NCBI RefSeq assembly: GCF_003095375.1
Contig: NZ_QEHR01000001.1
Location: 372,001-436,000, forward strand
Source of the DNA: Marixanthomonas spongiae
GTDB taxonomy: Bacteria; Bacteroidota; Bacteroidia; Flavobacteriales; Flavobacteriaceae
DNA: 64,000 bases
Reading direction: 5' to 3'
How positions within the stretch are numbered: the stretch's first letter is position 1; every line of letters starts with the position of its first letter. The notes beneath the pieces are model-generated. The model saw nothing but the letters and a program-made list of their open reading frames with translations, ran no database searches and had not been told where the DNA came from. Positions 1-9,183 of the stretch are shown here, piece by piece. Position numbers and translations under genes: made by a program.

Positions 1-1592
1 ATTATTTTCTGGGCATCATACAGGGTAATGCCATTTCTGCGCCGTTTTTTCCAGTATTTTTCGGCATAGAAGTTTCGTTTTTCTTCCTGTTCATCAGTTT
101 TGGGATCAATGATTTCCAAGTCTGCCGAGTCAAATTCAATTTGCTCCATCAATTCCAGGATAATTTCCTTTCTTCCCAACAAAACAGGAACGCCAATGCC
201 TTCCTCATAGACAATCTGCGCGGCCTTTAGCACGTCGAGATGGTCTGCTTCGGCAAAAACTATGCGTTTGGGGTTGGTGCGGGCACGGTTCAATAAGAGG
301 CGGATAATCTTGCTATCGCTGCCCATACGTTCGTAGAGTTCATCTTCGTATTTCTGCCAATTGGTAATTTCTTCTTCGGCCACGCCGCTCTCCATTGCGG
401 CTTTTGCCACCGCCGGGGGAACAGCCGCAATTAAACGGGGGTCAAAAGGCTTTGGAATAATATACTCCCGGCCAAAGATAAGCTTGGTTTCACCATAAGC
501 AATGTTCACCTGTTCTGGCACGGCTTCTTTGGCAAGGTCTGCCAAGGCTTTTACCGCTGCCATTTTCATTTCTTCGTTGATTTTAGTGGCACGCACATCG
601 AGCGCACCCCTAAAAATAAACGGAAACCCAAGTACATTGTTCACTTGATTGGGATGATCGCTTCGGCCCGTGGCCATGATAAGATCTTCCCGGGTTTTAA
701 CCGCAAGATCGTAATCAATCTCGGGGTTGGGATTGGCCATGGCAAAAACAATAGGGTTGTTTGCCATGCTTTTGAGCATCTCTGGCGAAACGATATCGGC
801 AATGGAAAGGCCCACAAAAACATCGGCATCTTTCATGGCTTCTTCCAAGGTGTCTATTTTTCTTGCCGTGGCGAACTCTTTTTTCTCTTCGGAAAGCGAA
901 TCGCGATCTTTTCTAATAACGCCTTTGCTGTCGAGCATTACGATATTTTCAGCCTTGGCACCAAACGATTTATAAAGCTTGGTACAGGAAACTGCCGCCG
1001 CCCCGGCACCGCTGATGACGATGGAAACCTCTTCAATTTTTTTGTTGGCCAGCTCTAAGGCGTTCAACAGGGCAGCGGCCGAAATGATGGCCGTTCCATG
1101 TTGGTCGTCGTGCATGACGGGAATGTTCAGCTCTTCTTTTAAACGGCGTTCAATCTCAAAAGCCTCGGGAGCTTTGATGTCTTCGAGGTTGATACCGCCA
1201 AAAGTAGGAGCTATTTTTTTAACGGTTTCTATAAATTCATCTACATTTTCAGTATCCACTTCAATATCGAACACATCGATATCGGCAAAAATCTTAAAAA
1301 GCAGGCCTTTTCCTTCCATTACGGGCTTTGACGCTTCCGGGCCGATGTTCCCTAAACCCAGAACGGCTGTACCGTTGGATATCACTGCGACGAGGTTCCC
1401 TTTATTTGTATATTTATAAACGTTGTTGGTTTCTTTTTCAATTTCCAAACACGGCTCGGCAACGCCAGGGGAATAAGCCAACGAAAGGTCCCGCTGGGTG
1501 GCATATTTTTTTGAAGGGACCACTTGTATTTTTCCCGGTTTTGGTTTTGCGTGATATACCAAGGCCTCGCGGCGTCTGCTTTCTTTGCTCAT
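1..1592 (-). CDS. maeB: NADP-dependent malic enzyme with phosphotransacetylase-like tail (partial)
   Basis: This enzyme oxidatively decarboxylates malate to pyruvate, linking the TCA cycle to NADPH supply. The gene runs off the left edge of the window, so only about the first 530 residues are visible. The start is the ATG at 1592, giving MSKESRRREALVYH. The malic N-terminal domain carries YSPGVAEP at residues 40-47, followed by the conserved HDDQHGTA motif and a Rossmann-type GAGAAAVS motif. After about residue 425 the sequence changes to a phosphate acetyl/butyryl transferase-like domain (NPKRIVFAEADHLDV), as in the long MaeB form of about 760 residues, where this domain is usually regulatory. 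It appears to be a single gene. A TAACTTTG element at 1650-1643 could be its -7 box. Family assignment is secure; cofactor preference is inferred from the family. Confidence 0.93.
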   Translation of the reverse strand, partial: MSKESRRREALVYHAKPKPGKIQVVPSKKYATQRDLSLAYSPGVAEPCLEIEKETNNVYKYTNKGNLVAVISNGTAVLGLGNIGPEASKPVMEGKGLLFKIFADIDVFDIEVDTENVDEFIETVKKIAPTFGGINLEDIKAPEAFEIERRLKEELNIPVMHDDQHGTAIISAAALLNALELANKKIEEVSIVISGAGAAAVSCTKLYKSFGAKAENIVMLDSKGVIRKDRDSLSEEKKEFATARKIDTLEEAMKDADVFVGLSIADIVSPEMLKSMANNPIVFAMANPNPEIDYDLAVKTREDLIMATGRSDHPNQVNNVLGFPFIFRGALDVRATKINEEMKMAAVKALADLAKEAVPEQVNIAYGETKLIFGREYIIPKPFDPRLIAAVPPAVAKAAMESGVAEEEITNWQKYEDELYERMGSDSKIIRLLLNRARTNPKRIVFAEADHLDVLKAAQIVYEEGIGVPVLLGRKEIILELMEQIEFDSADLEIIDPKTDEQEEKRNFYAEKYWKKRRRNGITLYDAQKI

Positions 1593-1642
1593 ATTTTAGG
1601 TTTCTAAAGAGTTTATATAGTTGTCACGATACGGCGAACATA

Positions 1643-1650
1643 CAAAGTTA
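1643..1650 (-). promoter_or_regulatory. candidate -7 promoter element of maeB
   Basis: The minus strand reads TAACTTTG, matching the Bacteroidota -7 consensus TAnnTTTG, about 50 bases before the maeB start. No convincing TTG -33 element lies 17-23 bases upstream, so this is weak. Confidence 0.3.
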
Positions 1651-1755
1651 AAAGGTTACGGGAGATGACGAAATTTTTGGAAGGTAATCTTTTGTAGCCT
1701 CCAAAGTCCCTATAGATTGGTTTCTTTATCATTTTGAACATTCAACGGCTTTCGC

Positions 1756-1820
1756 AACCACCCCGCCCTGCGGGCACCTCCCGAAAGAACTGCGGAACAG
1801 GCTCTTATTACAAAGGAGGA
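1756..1820. repeat. dispersed GC-rich hairpin repeat (CCACCCCGCCC type)
   Basis: Between maeB and queG lies a GC-rich run, ACCACCCCGCCC, with a small GCCC/GGGC hairpin (1765-1768 with 1772-1775) and a more distant CCTCC/GGAGG pairing (1777-1781 with 1815-1819). The same opening (ACCACCCCGCCC plus GGGC) recurs at 42428-42470, which marks it as a dispersed repeat. This copy holds about 30 extra bases between the outer arms and looks decayed. The rest of the intergenic stretch shows nothing recognisable. Confidence 0.5.
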
Positions 1821-1826
1821 GATTGG

Positions 1827-2750
1827 CTAATTTTTTAAAAACTGGATGTTCCTTTTCAATCCTTCATATTTAGTGCGTTTTACGGCACTTTTCCTGAAGA
1901 TTTCGTTGAAAACTTCTTTGGTTATTTCTTCCCAATCTTGTTTTGAGTTTTCCAATAATGCTGGATGTGGGTTAAAAAGCGGTTCGTTATGCGGCTTGCT
2001 AAAACGGTTCCAGGGACAGACGTCTTGGCAAATATCGCAGCCGAACATCCAGTCTTCCATTTTGCCTGAAAATTCATTGGGGATTTCATTTTTCAGTTCT
2101 ATGGTCAAATACGAAATGCACTTGCTACCATCCACCACATACGGATCAACAATGGCTTGTGTGGGACAGGCATCGATACAGGCGGTGCAACTTCCGCAGT
2201 GATCGGTTACAGGGGTATCGTATTCCAAATCAAGATCGATTATCAATTCAGCAATAAAATAAAAGGAACCGGTTTGTTTGGTCAATAAGTTGCTGTGCTT
2301 GCCTATCCAGCCCAGACCACTTTTTGCTGCCCAAGCTTTGTCTAAAACGGGAGCAGAATCTACAAAAGCACGCCCATTTACCTCCCCAATCTCCTCCTGT
2401 ATCACATGCATCAATTGTTTCAGTTTGTCTTTTATAACAAAGTGGTAGTCCCTTCCGTAGGCGTATTTGGAAATTTTGTAGGTGTCGGATTTTTGTTTTT
2501 CGGAAGGATAATAATTCAGCAGCAGCGAAATGACACTTTTAGAGCCTGGAACCAGCTTGGTTGGGTCTAAGCGCTTATCAAAATAATTTTCCATATAGCC
2601 CATTTCGCCGTTCATGTTTTTGTTGAGCCATGTTTCCAAACGCGGTGCCTCGTCTTCTAAAAATTCGGCTTTGCTGATGCCACAGGACAGAAAACCGAGG
2701 CGTTTGGCTGCGGCTTTAATGAGTTTTGTATGTTCCTCCTTACTATTCAA
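1827..2750 (-). CDS. queG: epoxyqueuosine reductase QueG
   Basis: QueG performs the last step of queuosine formation, reducing epoxyqueuosine in tRNA to queuosine with cobalamin and two 4Fe-4S clusters. The 307-residue protein has the catalytic aspartate in [11 protein letters not shown] (D131), a first ferredoxin-type cluster motif C185, C188, C191, C195 and a second set C238, C241, C245 in the [10 protein letters not shown] segment. It is shorter at the C-terminus than the E. coli enzyme (about 379 residues), lacking the HEAT-repeat tail. The start is TTG at 2750, overlapping the ruvB stop as TTGA. A GGGAGG sequence sits about 8 bases upstream, unusual in this phylum, and the next in-frame ATG would delete about 45 conserved residues. 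It is likely translated by coupling from ruvB. Confidence 0.94.
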   Translation of the reverse strand: MNSKEEHTKLIKAAAKRLGFLSCGISKAEFLEDEAPRLETWLNKNMNGEMGYMENYFDKRLDPTKLVPGSKSVISLLLNYYPSEKQKSDTYKISKYAYGRDYHFVIKDKLKQLMHVIQEEIGEVNGRAFVDSAPVLDKAWAAKSGLGWIGKHSNLLTKQTGSFYFIAELIIDLDLEYDTPVTDHCGSCTACIDACPTQAIVDPYVVDGSKCISYLTIELKNEIPNEFSGKMEDWMFGCDICQDVCPWNRFSKPHNEPLFNPHPALLENSKQDWEEITKEVFNEIFRKSAVKRTKYEGLKRNIQFLKN

Positions 2751-3769
2751 AACAACCCTCCCTGCGTTCCACTTTTATTTTTACCTAAGTGCTTGTAGGC
2801 TGCTGCTGTAACCTCCCGGCCCCGTGGCGTACGGACAATAAAACCTTGTTGTATTAAAAAAGGTTCATATACTTCTTCAATGGTTTCTGGACTTTCGGAA
2901 ACGGCAGTGGCAATGGTGGTAATGCCCACAGGCCCGCCTTTGAACTTATCGATTAACGTGGTGAGGATTTTGTTGTCCATTTCGTCCAAACCAAATGCAT
3001 CGACATTGAGTGCTTTTAAGGCGAACTTTGAAATTTCAATATCGATTTTCCCATTGCCCTTTATTTGTGCAAAATCGCGAACCCTTCGCAACAGGGCGTT
3101 GGCGATACGTGGTGTCCCCCTGCTTCTGCCGGCAATTTCAATGGCAGCTTCCATGGAAATAGGAATGTTCAATATCCCTGCGCTTCGCTGTACAATTGAA
3201 GTGAGTAACTCGGTGGTATAATATTGCAATCTGGACGAAATACCGAACCGGGCACGCATAGGCGCCGTGAGAAGCCCTGATCGTGTGGTGGCCCCGATTA
3301 AGGTAAATGGATTTAGGTTAATTTGAACCGTTCGGGCGTTGGGGCCCGTCTCGATCATGATATCGATTTTATAATCTTCCATGGCCGAATAGAGGTATTC
3401 TTCAACAATGGGACTCAAGCGGTGTATTTCATCAATAAACAACACGTCCCGGTCTTCGAGATTGGTTAACAAACCAGCAAGGTCGCCGGGTTTATCCAAT
3501 ACCGGACCCGAGGTTACCTTGATACCAACTTCCAATTCATTGGCCAAAATATGGGCCAAGGTGGTTTTTCCCAGACCCGGAGGGCCATGAAACAAGGTAT
3601 GGTCTAAAGCTTCTTCCCGGAGATTTGCTGCCTGCACAAATACTTGCAGGTTATCCAAAGCTTGGTCTTGGCCAGTAAAATCGTCGAAAGTAAGCGGTCT
3701 TAGTTTTTTTTCAACGTCAATTTCCTGGGGGGAAAGGTTATCGCCGGTTGGGTCTAAGTGTTCGTTCAT
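2747..3769 (-). CDS. ruvB: Holliday junction branch migration helicase RuvB
   Basis: RuvB is the hexameric AAA+ motor that drives branch migration of Holliday junctions with RuvA, in recombinational repair. The 340-residue protein has the full family length. Walker A is GPPGLGKT (62-69), Walker B is DEIH (113-116), sensor 1 is GATTRSGLL, the arginine-finger region is MRARFG, and a winged-helix DNA-binding domain ends the protein (the [10 protein letters not shown] region). The first gene of a two-gene unit, it overlaps queG by 4 bases. ruvA and ruvC are not adjacent. A TATATTTG element lies just 6 bases before the ATG. Confidence 0.97.
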   Translation of the reverse strand: MNEHLDPTGDNLSPQEIDVEKKLRPLTFDDFTGQDQALDNLQVFVQAANLREEALDHTLFHGPPGLGKTTLAHILANELEVGIKVTSGPVLDKPGDLAGLLTNLEDRDVLFIDEIHRLSPIVEEYLYSAMEDYKIDIMIETGPNARTVQINLNPFTLIGATTRSGLLTAPMRARFGISSRLQYYTTELLTSIVQRSAGILNIPISMEAAIEIAGRSRGTPRIANALLRRVRDFAQIKGNGKIDIEISKFALKALNVDAFGLDEMDNKILTTLIDKFKGGPVGITTIATAVSESPETIEEVYEPFLIQQGFIVRTPRGREVTAAAYKHLGKNKSGTQGGLF

Positions 3770-3774
3770 ATAAA

Positions 3775-3811
3775 CAAATATACAAAGTGTATCATTAGAA
3801 AAATAGACAAA
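3775..3811 (-). promoter_or_regulatory. candidate ruvB-queG promoter
   Basis: On the minus strand TATATTTG (3782-3775) matches the -7 consensus TAnnTTTG. A TTTG lies 25 bases further upstream (3811-3808), longer than the usual 17-23 base gap. The -7 box is so close to the ATG that a transcript from it would be nearly leaderless. Confidence 0.3.
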
Positions 3812-3831
3812 GCAAGTTTAGAAACACTATT

Positions 3832-3867
3832 AATAAAAAAACCGCACTCCTCCTCAAAAGTGCGGTT
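3832..3867 (-). terminator. rho-independent terminator-like hairpin, third after ctaD
   Basis: A perfect 9-bp stem (AACCGCACT at 3840-3848 with AGTGCGGTT at 3859-3867) has a 10-base loop. It is followed on the minus strand by an uninterrupted T run (3841-3834). It is the most distal of three hairpins in the 387-base gap between ctaD and ruvB. That gap contains no gene. Confidence 0.65.
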
Positions 3868-3973
3868 GTTAAAAAATTAGTAAACTCCTCATTTCACTAA
3901 TTCCTTGAAAATCAAAAATAAGCATTTTGTTTCAGTATGACCAATACCCAATTTTGGGTATATTTTTTAATAT

Positions 3974-4004
3974 AAAAGCCGCACGTTTTTACAGTACGGC
4001 TTTT
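3974..4004 (-). terminator. second terminator-like hairpin after ctaD
   Basis: AAAAGCCG (3974-3981) pairs with CGGCTTTT (3997-4004) around a 15-base loop that can pair further with mismatches. The minus-strand exit is A/T-rich. It is weaker than its two neighbours and may be a back-up terminator. Confidence 0.45.
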
Positions 4005-4104
4005 ACAGTTACAAAGTCCCCACTCTTTGCTCCTTTAATCGTTGTACAAATATACGAACAGAACGGGGTTCACTCCATAAGTACTATTACGTAAATTCAA
4101 CTTA

Positions 4105-4135
4105 TAAAAAAACCCTTCAAAAAAGAAGGGCTTTT
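4105..4135 (-). terminator. rho-independent terminator of the act-cta operon
   Basis: Just past the ctaD stop, CCCTTC (4113-4118) pairs with GAAGGG (4125-4130) around a 6-base loop. The stem extends through A/T pairs after one mismatch. The minus strand then reads a T tract. This is the first stop signal for the respiratory operon. Confidence 0.65.
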
Positions 4136-4156
4136 GTGTATAGGTTGATAATATGT

Positions 4157-5983
4157 TTAATGGTTCAGTTCGTCCTCGTTTTCCTTTAGGGGAATGGTTT
4201 GAGGTACAAAATCCTGACCGGGTATCACATAATCTGTTTCATCTTTGTTCAACTTACTATAATCGTAAGGCCAACGGTACACGTGCGGTATTGGGCCGTC
4301 CCAGTTACCGTGAATGTGTTTCATTTCGGCTGTCCATTCCAGGGTTGTGGATTTCCAAGGGTTTTTTGGTCCGATCTTTCCGTAGAAAATAGAATGGAAG
4401 AAGTTGTATAAAAACACCACTTGTGCTGCCGCCGTGATGATCGCAAATACGGTAATGACTACGTTAATATCGGCAAGGTCGTCAAAATATGGGAAGTTGG
4501 TATTGGTATAGTACCTTCGGGGCAAGCCTGCCATACCCACAAAGTGCATGGGGAAGAAAATTCCATAAGCCCCTATTGCCGTTATCCAAAAATGGACGTA
4601 CCCTAAATTTTTGTTCATCAAGCGTCCTTCGAACATTTTTGGGAACCAATGATACACCCCGGCCAATAAGCCATATACTGCCGATATTCCCATTACCAAG
4701 TGGAAGTGGGCAATTACGAAATACGTATCGTGCACGTTGATATCCAGTGCACTGTCACCAAGAATTATCCCCGTTAACCCTCCTGTAATAAAGGTGGATA
4801 CAAAGGCGATACAAAACAACATAGCAGGGTTCATTTGCAAATTCCCTTTCCATATCGTGGTAATCCAGTTAAAGGCTTTTACAGCTGAAGGGATTGCGAT
4901 CAACAAGGTTGTAAAGGTAAAGACAGAACCTAAGAACGGGTTCATTCCCGAAACGAACATATGGTGCCCCCAAACAATCGTTGAAAGAAAGGCAATAGCC
5001 AAAATAGAGGCCACCATCGCACGATATCCAAAAATAGGCTTACGGGCGTTTGTTGACATGATTTCGGACACGATGCCCATGGCCGGCAATATCACGATAT
5101 ATACCTCTGGGTGGCCCAAAAACCAAAAAAGGTGTTCAAATAAAACAGGGGAACCGCCTTGGTTGTGCAATACCTCACCTGCTATGTAAATATCTGAAAG
5201 GAAAAAGGAAGTTCCGAAACTTCTGTCCATGATCAGCATCAAAGCAGCAGACAATAATACTGGGAATGATACAACCCCAATGATAGCGGTTACAAAAAAC
5301 GCCCAAATAGTCAATGGGAGACGTGTCATGGACATGCCCTTGGTACGTAAATTTAATGTTGTAACAATATAATTAAGCGACCCCATTAATGAAGAGGCAA
5401 TAAAGACAGCAATTGAAATCAACCATAAGGTCATCCCTACTCCTGAACCGGGTATAGATTGCGGCAACGCACTCAAAGGAGGGTAAATGGTCCATCCTGC
5501 AGATGCGGGGCCAGCTTCAACAAAAAGGGAACAGACCATAATCACACTAGAAATAAAGAAAAGCCAGTACGATAGCATGTTTAAAAAGCCAGAAGCCATA
5601 TCCCTCGCGCCAATTTGCAACGGGATTAAAAGGTTACTAAAGGTACCGCTCAACCCTGCCGTCAACACAAAGAATACCATTATAGTACCGTGGATGGTTA
5701 CCAATGCCAAATAAACACTGGGATCCATCACGCCACCTTCGGCCCATTTCCCTAAAAATATCTCATAAATAGTGAACGGTTCTTCCGGCCATGCTATTTG
5801 CATCCTGAAAAGAACAGACATTAAAATACCTATGATTCCCATAAAAATACCCGTTATAAGGTATTGTTTAGAGATCATTTTATGGTCTTGACTAAATATG
5901 TATTTAGTTATAAACGTTTCTTTATGATGATGCCCGTGATCGTCGTGGTGATCTACTGCTACATCTTGTGCGTGTGCTGACAT
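4157..5983 (-). CDS. ctaD: cytochrome c oxidase subunit I
   Basis: This is the catalytic heme-copper subunit of an aa3-type terminal oxidase in the inner membrane; it reduces oxygen and pumps protons. The 608-residue protein has all expected ligands: H98 (low-spin heme, TIHGTIM), H291 and Y295 in GHPEVY (CuB and the cross-linked tyrosine), the CuB pair H340-H341, and H426/H428 (high- and low-spin heme, AHFHLVMG). About twelve membrane segments can be traced. The N-terminus is unusually His/Asp-rich (residues 11-20). It is the last gene of the act-cta operon, 19 bases after ctaC, and three terminator-like hairpins follow it. Its position after the ACIII genes suggests an ACIII-aa3 supercomplex, as known in Flavobacterium johnsoniae. 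Confidence 0.97.
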   Translation of the reverse strand: MSAHAQDVAVDHHDDHGHHHKETFITKYIFSQDHKMISKQYLITGIFMGIIGILMSVLFRMQIAWPEEPFTIYEIFLGKWAEGGVMDPSVYLALVTIHGTIMVFFVLTAGLSGTFSNLLIPLQIGARDMASGFLNMLSYWLFFISSVIMVCSLFVEAGPASAGWTIYPPLSALPQSIPGSGVGMTLWLISIAVFIASSLMGSLNYIVTTLNLRTKGMSMTRLPLTIWAFFVTAIIGVVSFPVLLSAALMLIMDRSFGTSFFLSDIYIAGEVLHNQGGSPVLFEHLFWFLGHPEVYIVILPAMGIVSEIMSTNARKPIFGYRAMVASILAIAFLSTIVWGHHMFVSGMNPFLGSVFTFTTLLIAIPSAVKAFNWITTIWKGNLQMNPAMLFCIAFVSTFITGGLTGIILGDSALDINVHDTYFVIAHFHLVMGISAVYGLLAGVYHWFPKMFEGRLMNKNLGYVHFWITAIGAYGIFFPMHFVGMAGLPRRYYTNTNFPYFDDLADINVVITVFAIITAAAQVVFLYNFFHSIFYGKIGPKNPWKSTTLEWTAEMKHIHGNWDGPIPHVYRWPYDYSKLNKDETDYVIPGQDFVPQTIPLKENEDELNH

Positions 5984-6002
5984 ATCTTTCTAAGCTATTA
6001 TT

Positions 6003-7067
6003 TTATTGATCTTTTAAAACTTCGGCCATATCTGGTTGTTCTGCCAACCAGGCTTCATAGTCTTCTTGGGATTCTACAATAATCTTCATCTGCATATTGT
6101 AGTGGTTAATCCCACAAATTTTATTACAAAGCAATAAGTAATCAAATTCGTACGGATCTAAAGGGGATTCTCCCTTTGCGATTAATTCTTCGCTGTTTTC
6201 TTTCCGCAACTCGTTGATGTTACGTACTTTTTCGATAACATATTCTTCTTGCCTCATTTCTTCGGTTGTCACGGTAGGTGTAAAGGCAAATTGGGTTACC
6301 ATTCCCGGGACTACGTTCATCTGGGCCCTAAAGTGTGGCATATATGCTGAGTGCAACACATCTTGTGATCGCATTTTAAACAATACCTTTCTACCCACAG
6401 GAAGATGAAGCTCGTTTGTTATTTTATCATCTTGGGCATTAGGGTCTGAGGCATCGACACCTAATTGGTTCACACCTTCAATTAGACGTACATTGGCTTC
6501 TCCCAAGGTATTATCTTCTCCGGCATAGCGGGCACGCCAATCAAATTGATAGGCGTAAAGTTCGATAACCAAAGGATCGTCTTCTTCGCTAACGTTCATG
6601 ATATCGGTCCAGGTAAAAAGGCCGTAAATAATCAAGCCTGCCAAAACGATTACCGGGATGATGGTCCAAATGAATTCCAATTTGTCGTTATCTGCGTAAA
6701 AGATGGCCCGTTTCCCTTTTTCGCCTCTATATTTAAATGCGAAAGTTAGCAACAGCCAATGTGTTAAAATGCCCACAACGAAGAGCAGGATCATCGATAC
6801 AAGCATGAGGTTATCAATCTGCGATCCATGTTCAGAGCCGGCTTTTGGCAAGAGTACGTCGCCCCATTTCCAAAAACTAATAATAACCAAGAGGTATAGA
6901 AATACCAAAAACATGATCATTAAGTATCCGTTGACCTTATTGTCCTTGTCCGATGCGATGTCTCCTGTGTCTGTCTGTTTGGTTTTAGACAATTCAAATA
7001 TCTTGGACATTTGCCAAACAGCAACTCCGAAGAGAATAATTACTAATACAACTAAAAATGCGGTCAT
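6003..7067 (-). CDS. ctaC: cytochrome c oxidase subunit II
   Basis: Subunit II carries the CuA centre, which receives electrons from the cytochrome domains of ACIII or a soluble cytochrome and passes them to subunit I. The 354-residue protein starts with one hydrophobic segment (residues 2-18), then has two more (about 47-66 and 86-108) and a further one near 133-152. The cupredoxin domain holds CuA ligands H239, C314, C318, H322 and M325 (CNKICGINHYNM). About 40 charged residues (267-308) are inserted between the first histidine and the cysteine pair, making a loop longer than in proteobacterial homologues. No fused cytochrome c domain is present, so electrons must arrive from ActA/ActE or another carrier. 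Confidence 0.95.
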   Translation of the reverse strand: MTAFLVVLVIILFGVAVWQMSKIFELSKTKQTDTGDIASDKDNKVNGYLMIMFLVFLYLLVIISFWKWGDVLLPKAGSEHGSQIDNLMLVSMILLFVVGILTHWLLLTFAFKYRGEKGKRAIFYADNDKLEFIWTIIPVIVLAGLIIYGLFTWTDIMNVSEEDDPLVIELYAYQFDWRARYAGEDNTLGEANVRLIEGVNQLGVDASDPNAQDDKITNELHLPVGRKVLFKMRSQDVLHSAYMPHFRAQMNVVPGMVTQFAFTPTVTTEEMRQEEYVIEKVRNINELRKENSEELIAKGESPLDPYEFDYLLLCNKICGINHYNMQMKIIVESQEDYEAWLAEQPDMAEVLKDQ

Positions 7068-7088
7068 TTTATATTATCTTCTTATTTA

Positions 7089-8474
7089 TTAATAATGGTA
7101 ATTTTCGCTTTCCTTGATAAATGGATCTCCTTTTGGTTGTAACGGTGCTTTGGACAAGCCGGTACCGACTACAAAAATAAACAATCCAAAGAAAAAGAAT
7201 ATACTTGCAATTTCTGTAATCCCGAAACTCCAGTGTGCTCCTACGGTAGATGGCATCACCAAAAGGAAAATATCTATGTAATGTCCTACCAGTACCACAA
7301 TACCGGCCATTACCACAAACCAAGGAATACGTTTGTAATCACTGTTCATCAATATCAATATAGGGAATACAAAGTTAAGCACCAACATACCCCAGAACAA
7401 TAGATTGTACTCTTGAATCCTTATAATGAAATAAGTTACTTCTTCAGGAATGTTTGCATACCAAATAAGCATAAACTGTCCGAACCATAAATAGGTCCAG
7501 AAAATACTGAATGCAAAAATGTATTTTCCTAAATCGTGAAGGTGGCTGTCGTTAACAAAAGGCAGGTACCCTCTCCCTTTCAGGAAGATCACAACCAGTG
7601 CAATTGCAGTGATAGCCGACACAAAAATACTTGCAAACACATACCAAGGGAACAGCGTACTGTACCAGTGCGGTGTCATGGACATGAACCAATCCCACGC
7701 CATCATCATTTCTGTAAGGATGAAGAATATCAAGAAGTACACAGAAATTTTAAAGTTTTTCCTGTACGGGTCGTAATTGTCCACTTCTGCTTGTCGCAGG
7801 GAGTTTCGTCTAGAAAAATAACGGTACAAGTTCCACCCCAGAACGTATATAATTGCCCGTATTAAAAAGAACGGGAAGTTAAGGTAGGTAGATTTTACCT
7901 GCAATATCTTATCGTTAGCCACAAGTTCTTCGTTTTGCCAAGGGAAAAAATGGGTTCCGGCAAACACTACAATAAAAAACACAATAATAGAGCCGGGCAA
8001 GACATAGGCTGTGATCCCTTCCATAACGCGGTACAGAACTGGCGACCACCCAGCTTTTGCGGCATATTGTATGGCGTAAAAAACCAGTGTTCCCAACGCT
8101 AACATAAAGAAGAAAAATGCCGACACAAAGGTTGCAGACCAAGGTTTGCTTTGCATTTGGTGCAATACGTGTTCTAAATGCGCATCGCCATGACCGTCCA
8201 TGTGTACATCTTTCTCATGTTTCAGTGCATTTTCGGCATACCCTTCTTGGCCTCGGGCAACATCCACGAAGTTGGCATCGTGTTCTTGCTGGGCTGCATG
8301 TTCTTTTCCAGATGCTGAGCCGTGTCCATCGCCATGGGCGTTTTCTGCAGCCAATATTTCTTCTACATCATCAATAGTAGATGGAACCGTGAAAAAGCCA
8401 TAGGCTATTCCCACAAGGCCAAGTACCATAAGAATGATAGAAAACAGTTTTACTTTATTAGGTAGCGTGTACAT
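7089..8474 (-). CDS. actF: alternative complex III membrane subunit ActF
   Basis: ActF is one of the two large NrfD-like integral membrane subunits of alternative complex III, which oxidises menaquinol and passes electrons to cytochrome c or directly to the oxidase. The 461-residue protein begins with one membrane helix (about 10-27). It then has a strongly His/Asp/Glu-rich periplasmic-type stretch (about 43-105, many HGDGHG and EHD repeats), and then about nine helices. The His-rich loop is variable in the family. The gene follows actE by 24 bases and precedes ctaC by 21 bases. Assignment rests on order in the operon and on the helix pattern; the family is well established in Flavobacteriia. 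Confidence 0.9.
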   Translation of the reverse strand: MYTLPNKVKLFSIILMVLGLVGIAYGFFTVPSTIDDVEEILAAENAHGDGHGSASGKEHAAQQEHDANFVDVARGQEGYAENALKHEKDVHMDGHGDAHLEHVLHQMQSKPWSATFVSAFFFFMLALGTLVFYAIQYAAKAGWSPVLYRVMEGITAYVLPGSIIVFFIVVFAGTHFFPWQNEELVANDKILQVKSTYLNFPFFLIRAIIYVLGWNLYRYFSRRNSLRQAEVDNYDPYRKNFKISVYFLIFFILTEMMMAWDWFMSMTPHWYSTLFPWYVFASIFVSAITAIALVVIFLKGRGYLPFVNDSHLHDLGKYIFAFSIFWTYLWFGQFMLIWYANIPEEVTYFIIRIQEYNLLFWGMLVLNFVFPILILMNSDYKRIPWFVVMAGIVVLVGHYIDIFLLVMPSTVGAHWSFGITEIASIFFFFGLFIFVVGTGLSKAPLQPKGDPFIKESENYHY

Positions 8475-8498
8475 ATCTTTAGCTATTCTCTTTATTCT

Positions 8499-9182
8499 TT
8501 AGTTAGTTTCTTCTTCTGAAGTGTTTGAAGCTTCTGTGTCGTTTGTATTATCGTTGTCCTGCTCAGAAGTATCAACCTCTGTGGAGTCTGATGTGTTTTG
8601 CTTTTTGCTTTCCAGTAATCCAGGGTTACCGTTCAATGCGGCTTTTAAGTCCATCACGTGCATGGCTATTTGCCAACGCTCCTTATGATCTACTTGTGAT
8701 GCGTAAGAGCCCATTGCGTTAAGCCCGTGCACTTGAACAAAGTACGTATCTCCCATAGTAATGTCCCTCGCTGGGTCTGCATAGCTTGGAATCCCTAAAA
8801 ATTTCTCGCGTTCTGCCAAAATACCTTGGCCGTCTCCTTTATCCCCATGGCACACCGCACAATATATGGTGTAGAGGGCTTCTCCTTCATTTATATTTTC
8901 TTCGCTGATTTCAAAGGGGTTCTTCAACTCGGTTTTGGCCCTTGCCTTATCAGCGGTTGTATTTTCATAATCAAAGGGCACATATCCTCTTGGCACAGAG
9001 CCTTCAGCGGGCAATTTAGCTTCTTGTCCGTTTACAAAAATATCGCCTTCCCCATAAGCTTCGTAGCCAACCGGTTGATACATATTGGGAAAATATTGAT
9101 AGTTCCGTTCTTTTTCGTTAAAACAAGAAACCAACGTAGAGGCTACTAACAACGCAATTGTTATGTGTAAACTATTTTTCAT
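8499..9182 (-). CDS. actE: alternative complex III monoheme cytochrome c lipoprotein ActE
   Basis: ActE is the small membrane-anchored cytochrome c of alternative complex III. I place the start at the ATG at 9182, two bases beyond the actD stop; an in-frame ATG at 9200 would overlap actD. With this start the protein has 227 residues. It has a lipoprotein signal with the lipobox cysteine at residue 20 (VSTLVSC-like segment STLVSC), one heme-binding CAVCH at 108-112, and a distal methionine candidate in the MGDTYF or MGSYAS segments. The last 35 residues are a low-complexity acidic Ser/Thr/Asp/Glu tail. Position between actD and actF fits the conserved actABCDEF order. Confidence 0.9.
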   Translation of the reverse strand: MKNSLHITIALLVASTLVSCFNEKERNYQYFPNMYQPVGYEAYGEGDIFVNGQEAKLPAEGSVPRGYVPFDYENTTADKARAKTELKNPFEISEENINEGEALYTIYCAVCHGDKGDGQGILAEREKFLGIPSYADPARDITMGDTYFVQVHGLNAMGSYASQVDHKERWQIAMHVMDLKAALNGNPGLLESKKQNTSDSTEVDTSEQDNDNTNDTEASNTSEEETN

Positions 9183-9183
9183 A

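Noticed and set aside
645-1651. Several plus-strand frames of 80-146 residues
   Set aside because: They are shadows of the malic enzyme gene, whose motifs fit the minus strand through the whole stretch.
7069-7323. 84-residue minus-strand frame between actF and ctaC
   Set aside because: It overlaps the 3' end of actF in another frame and resembles no known protein.
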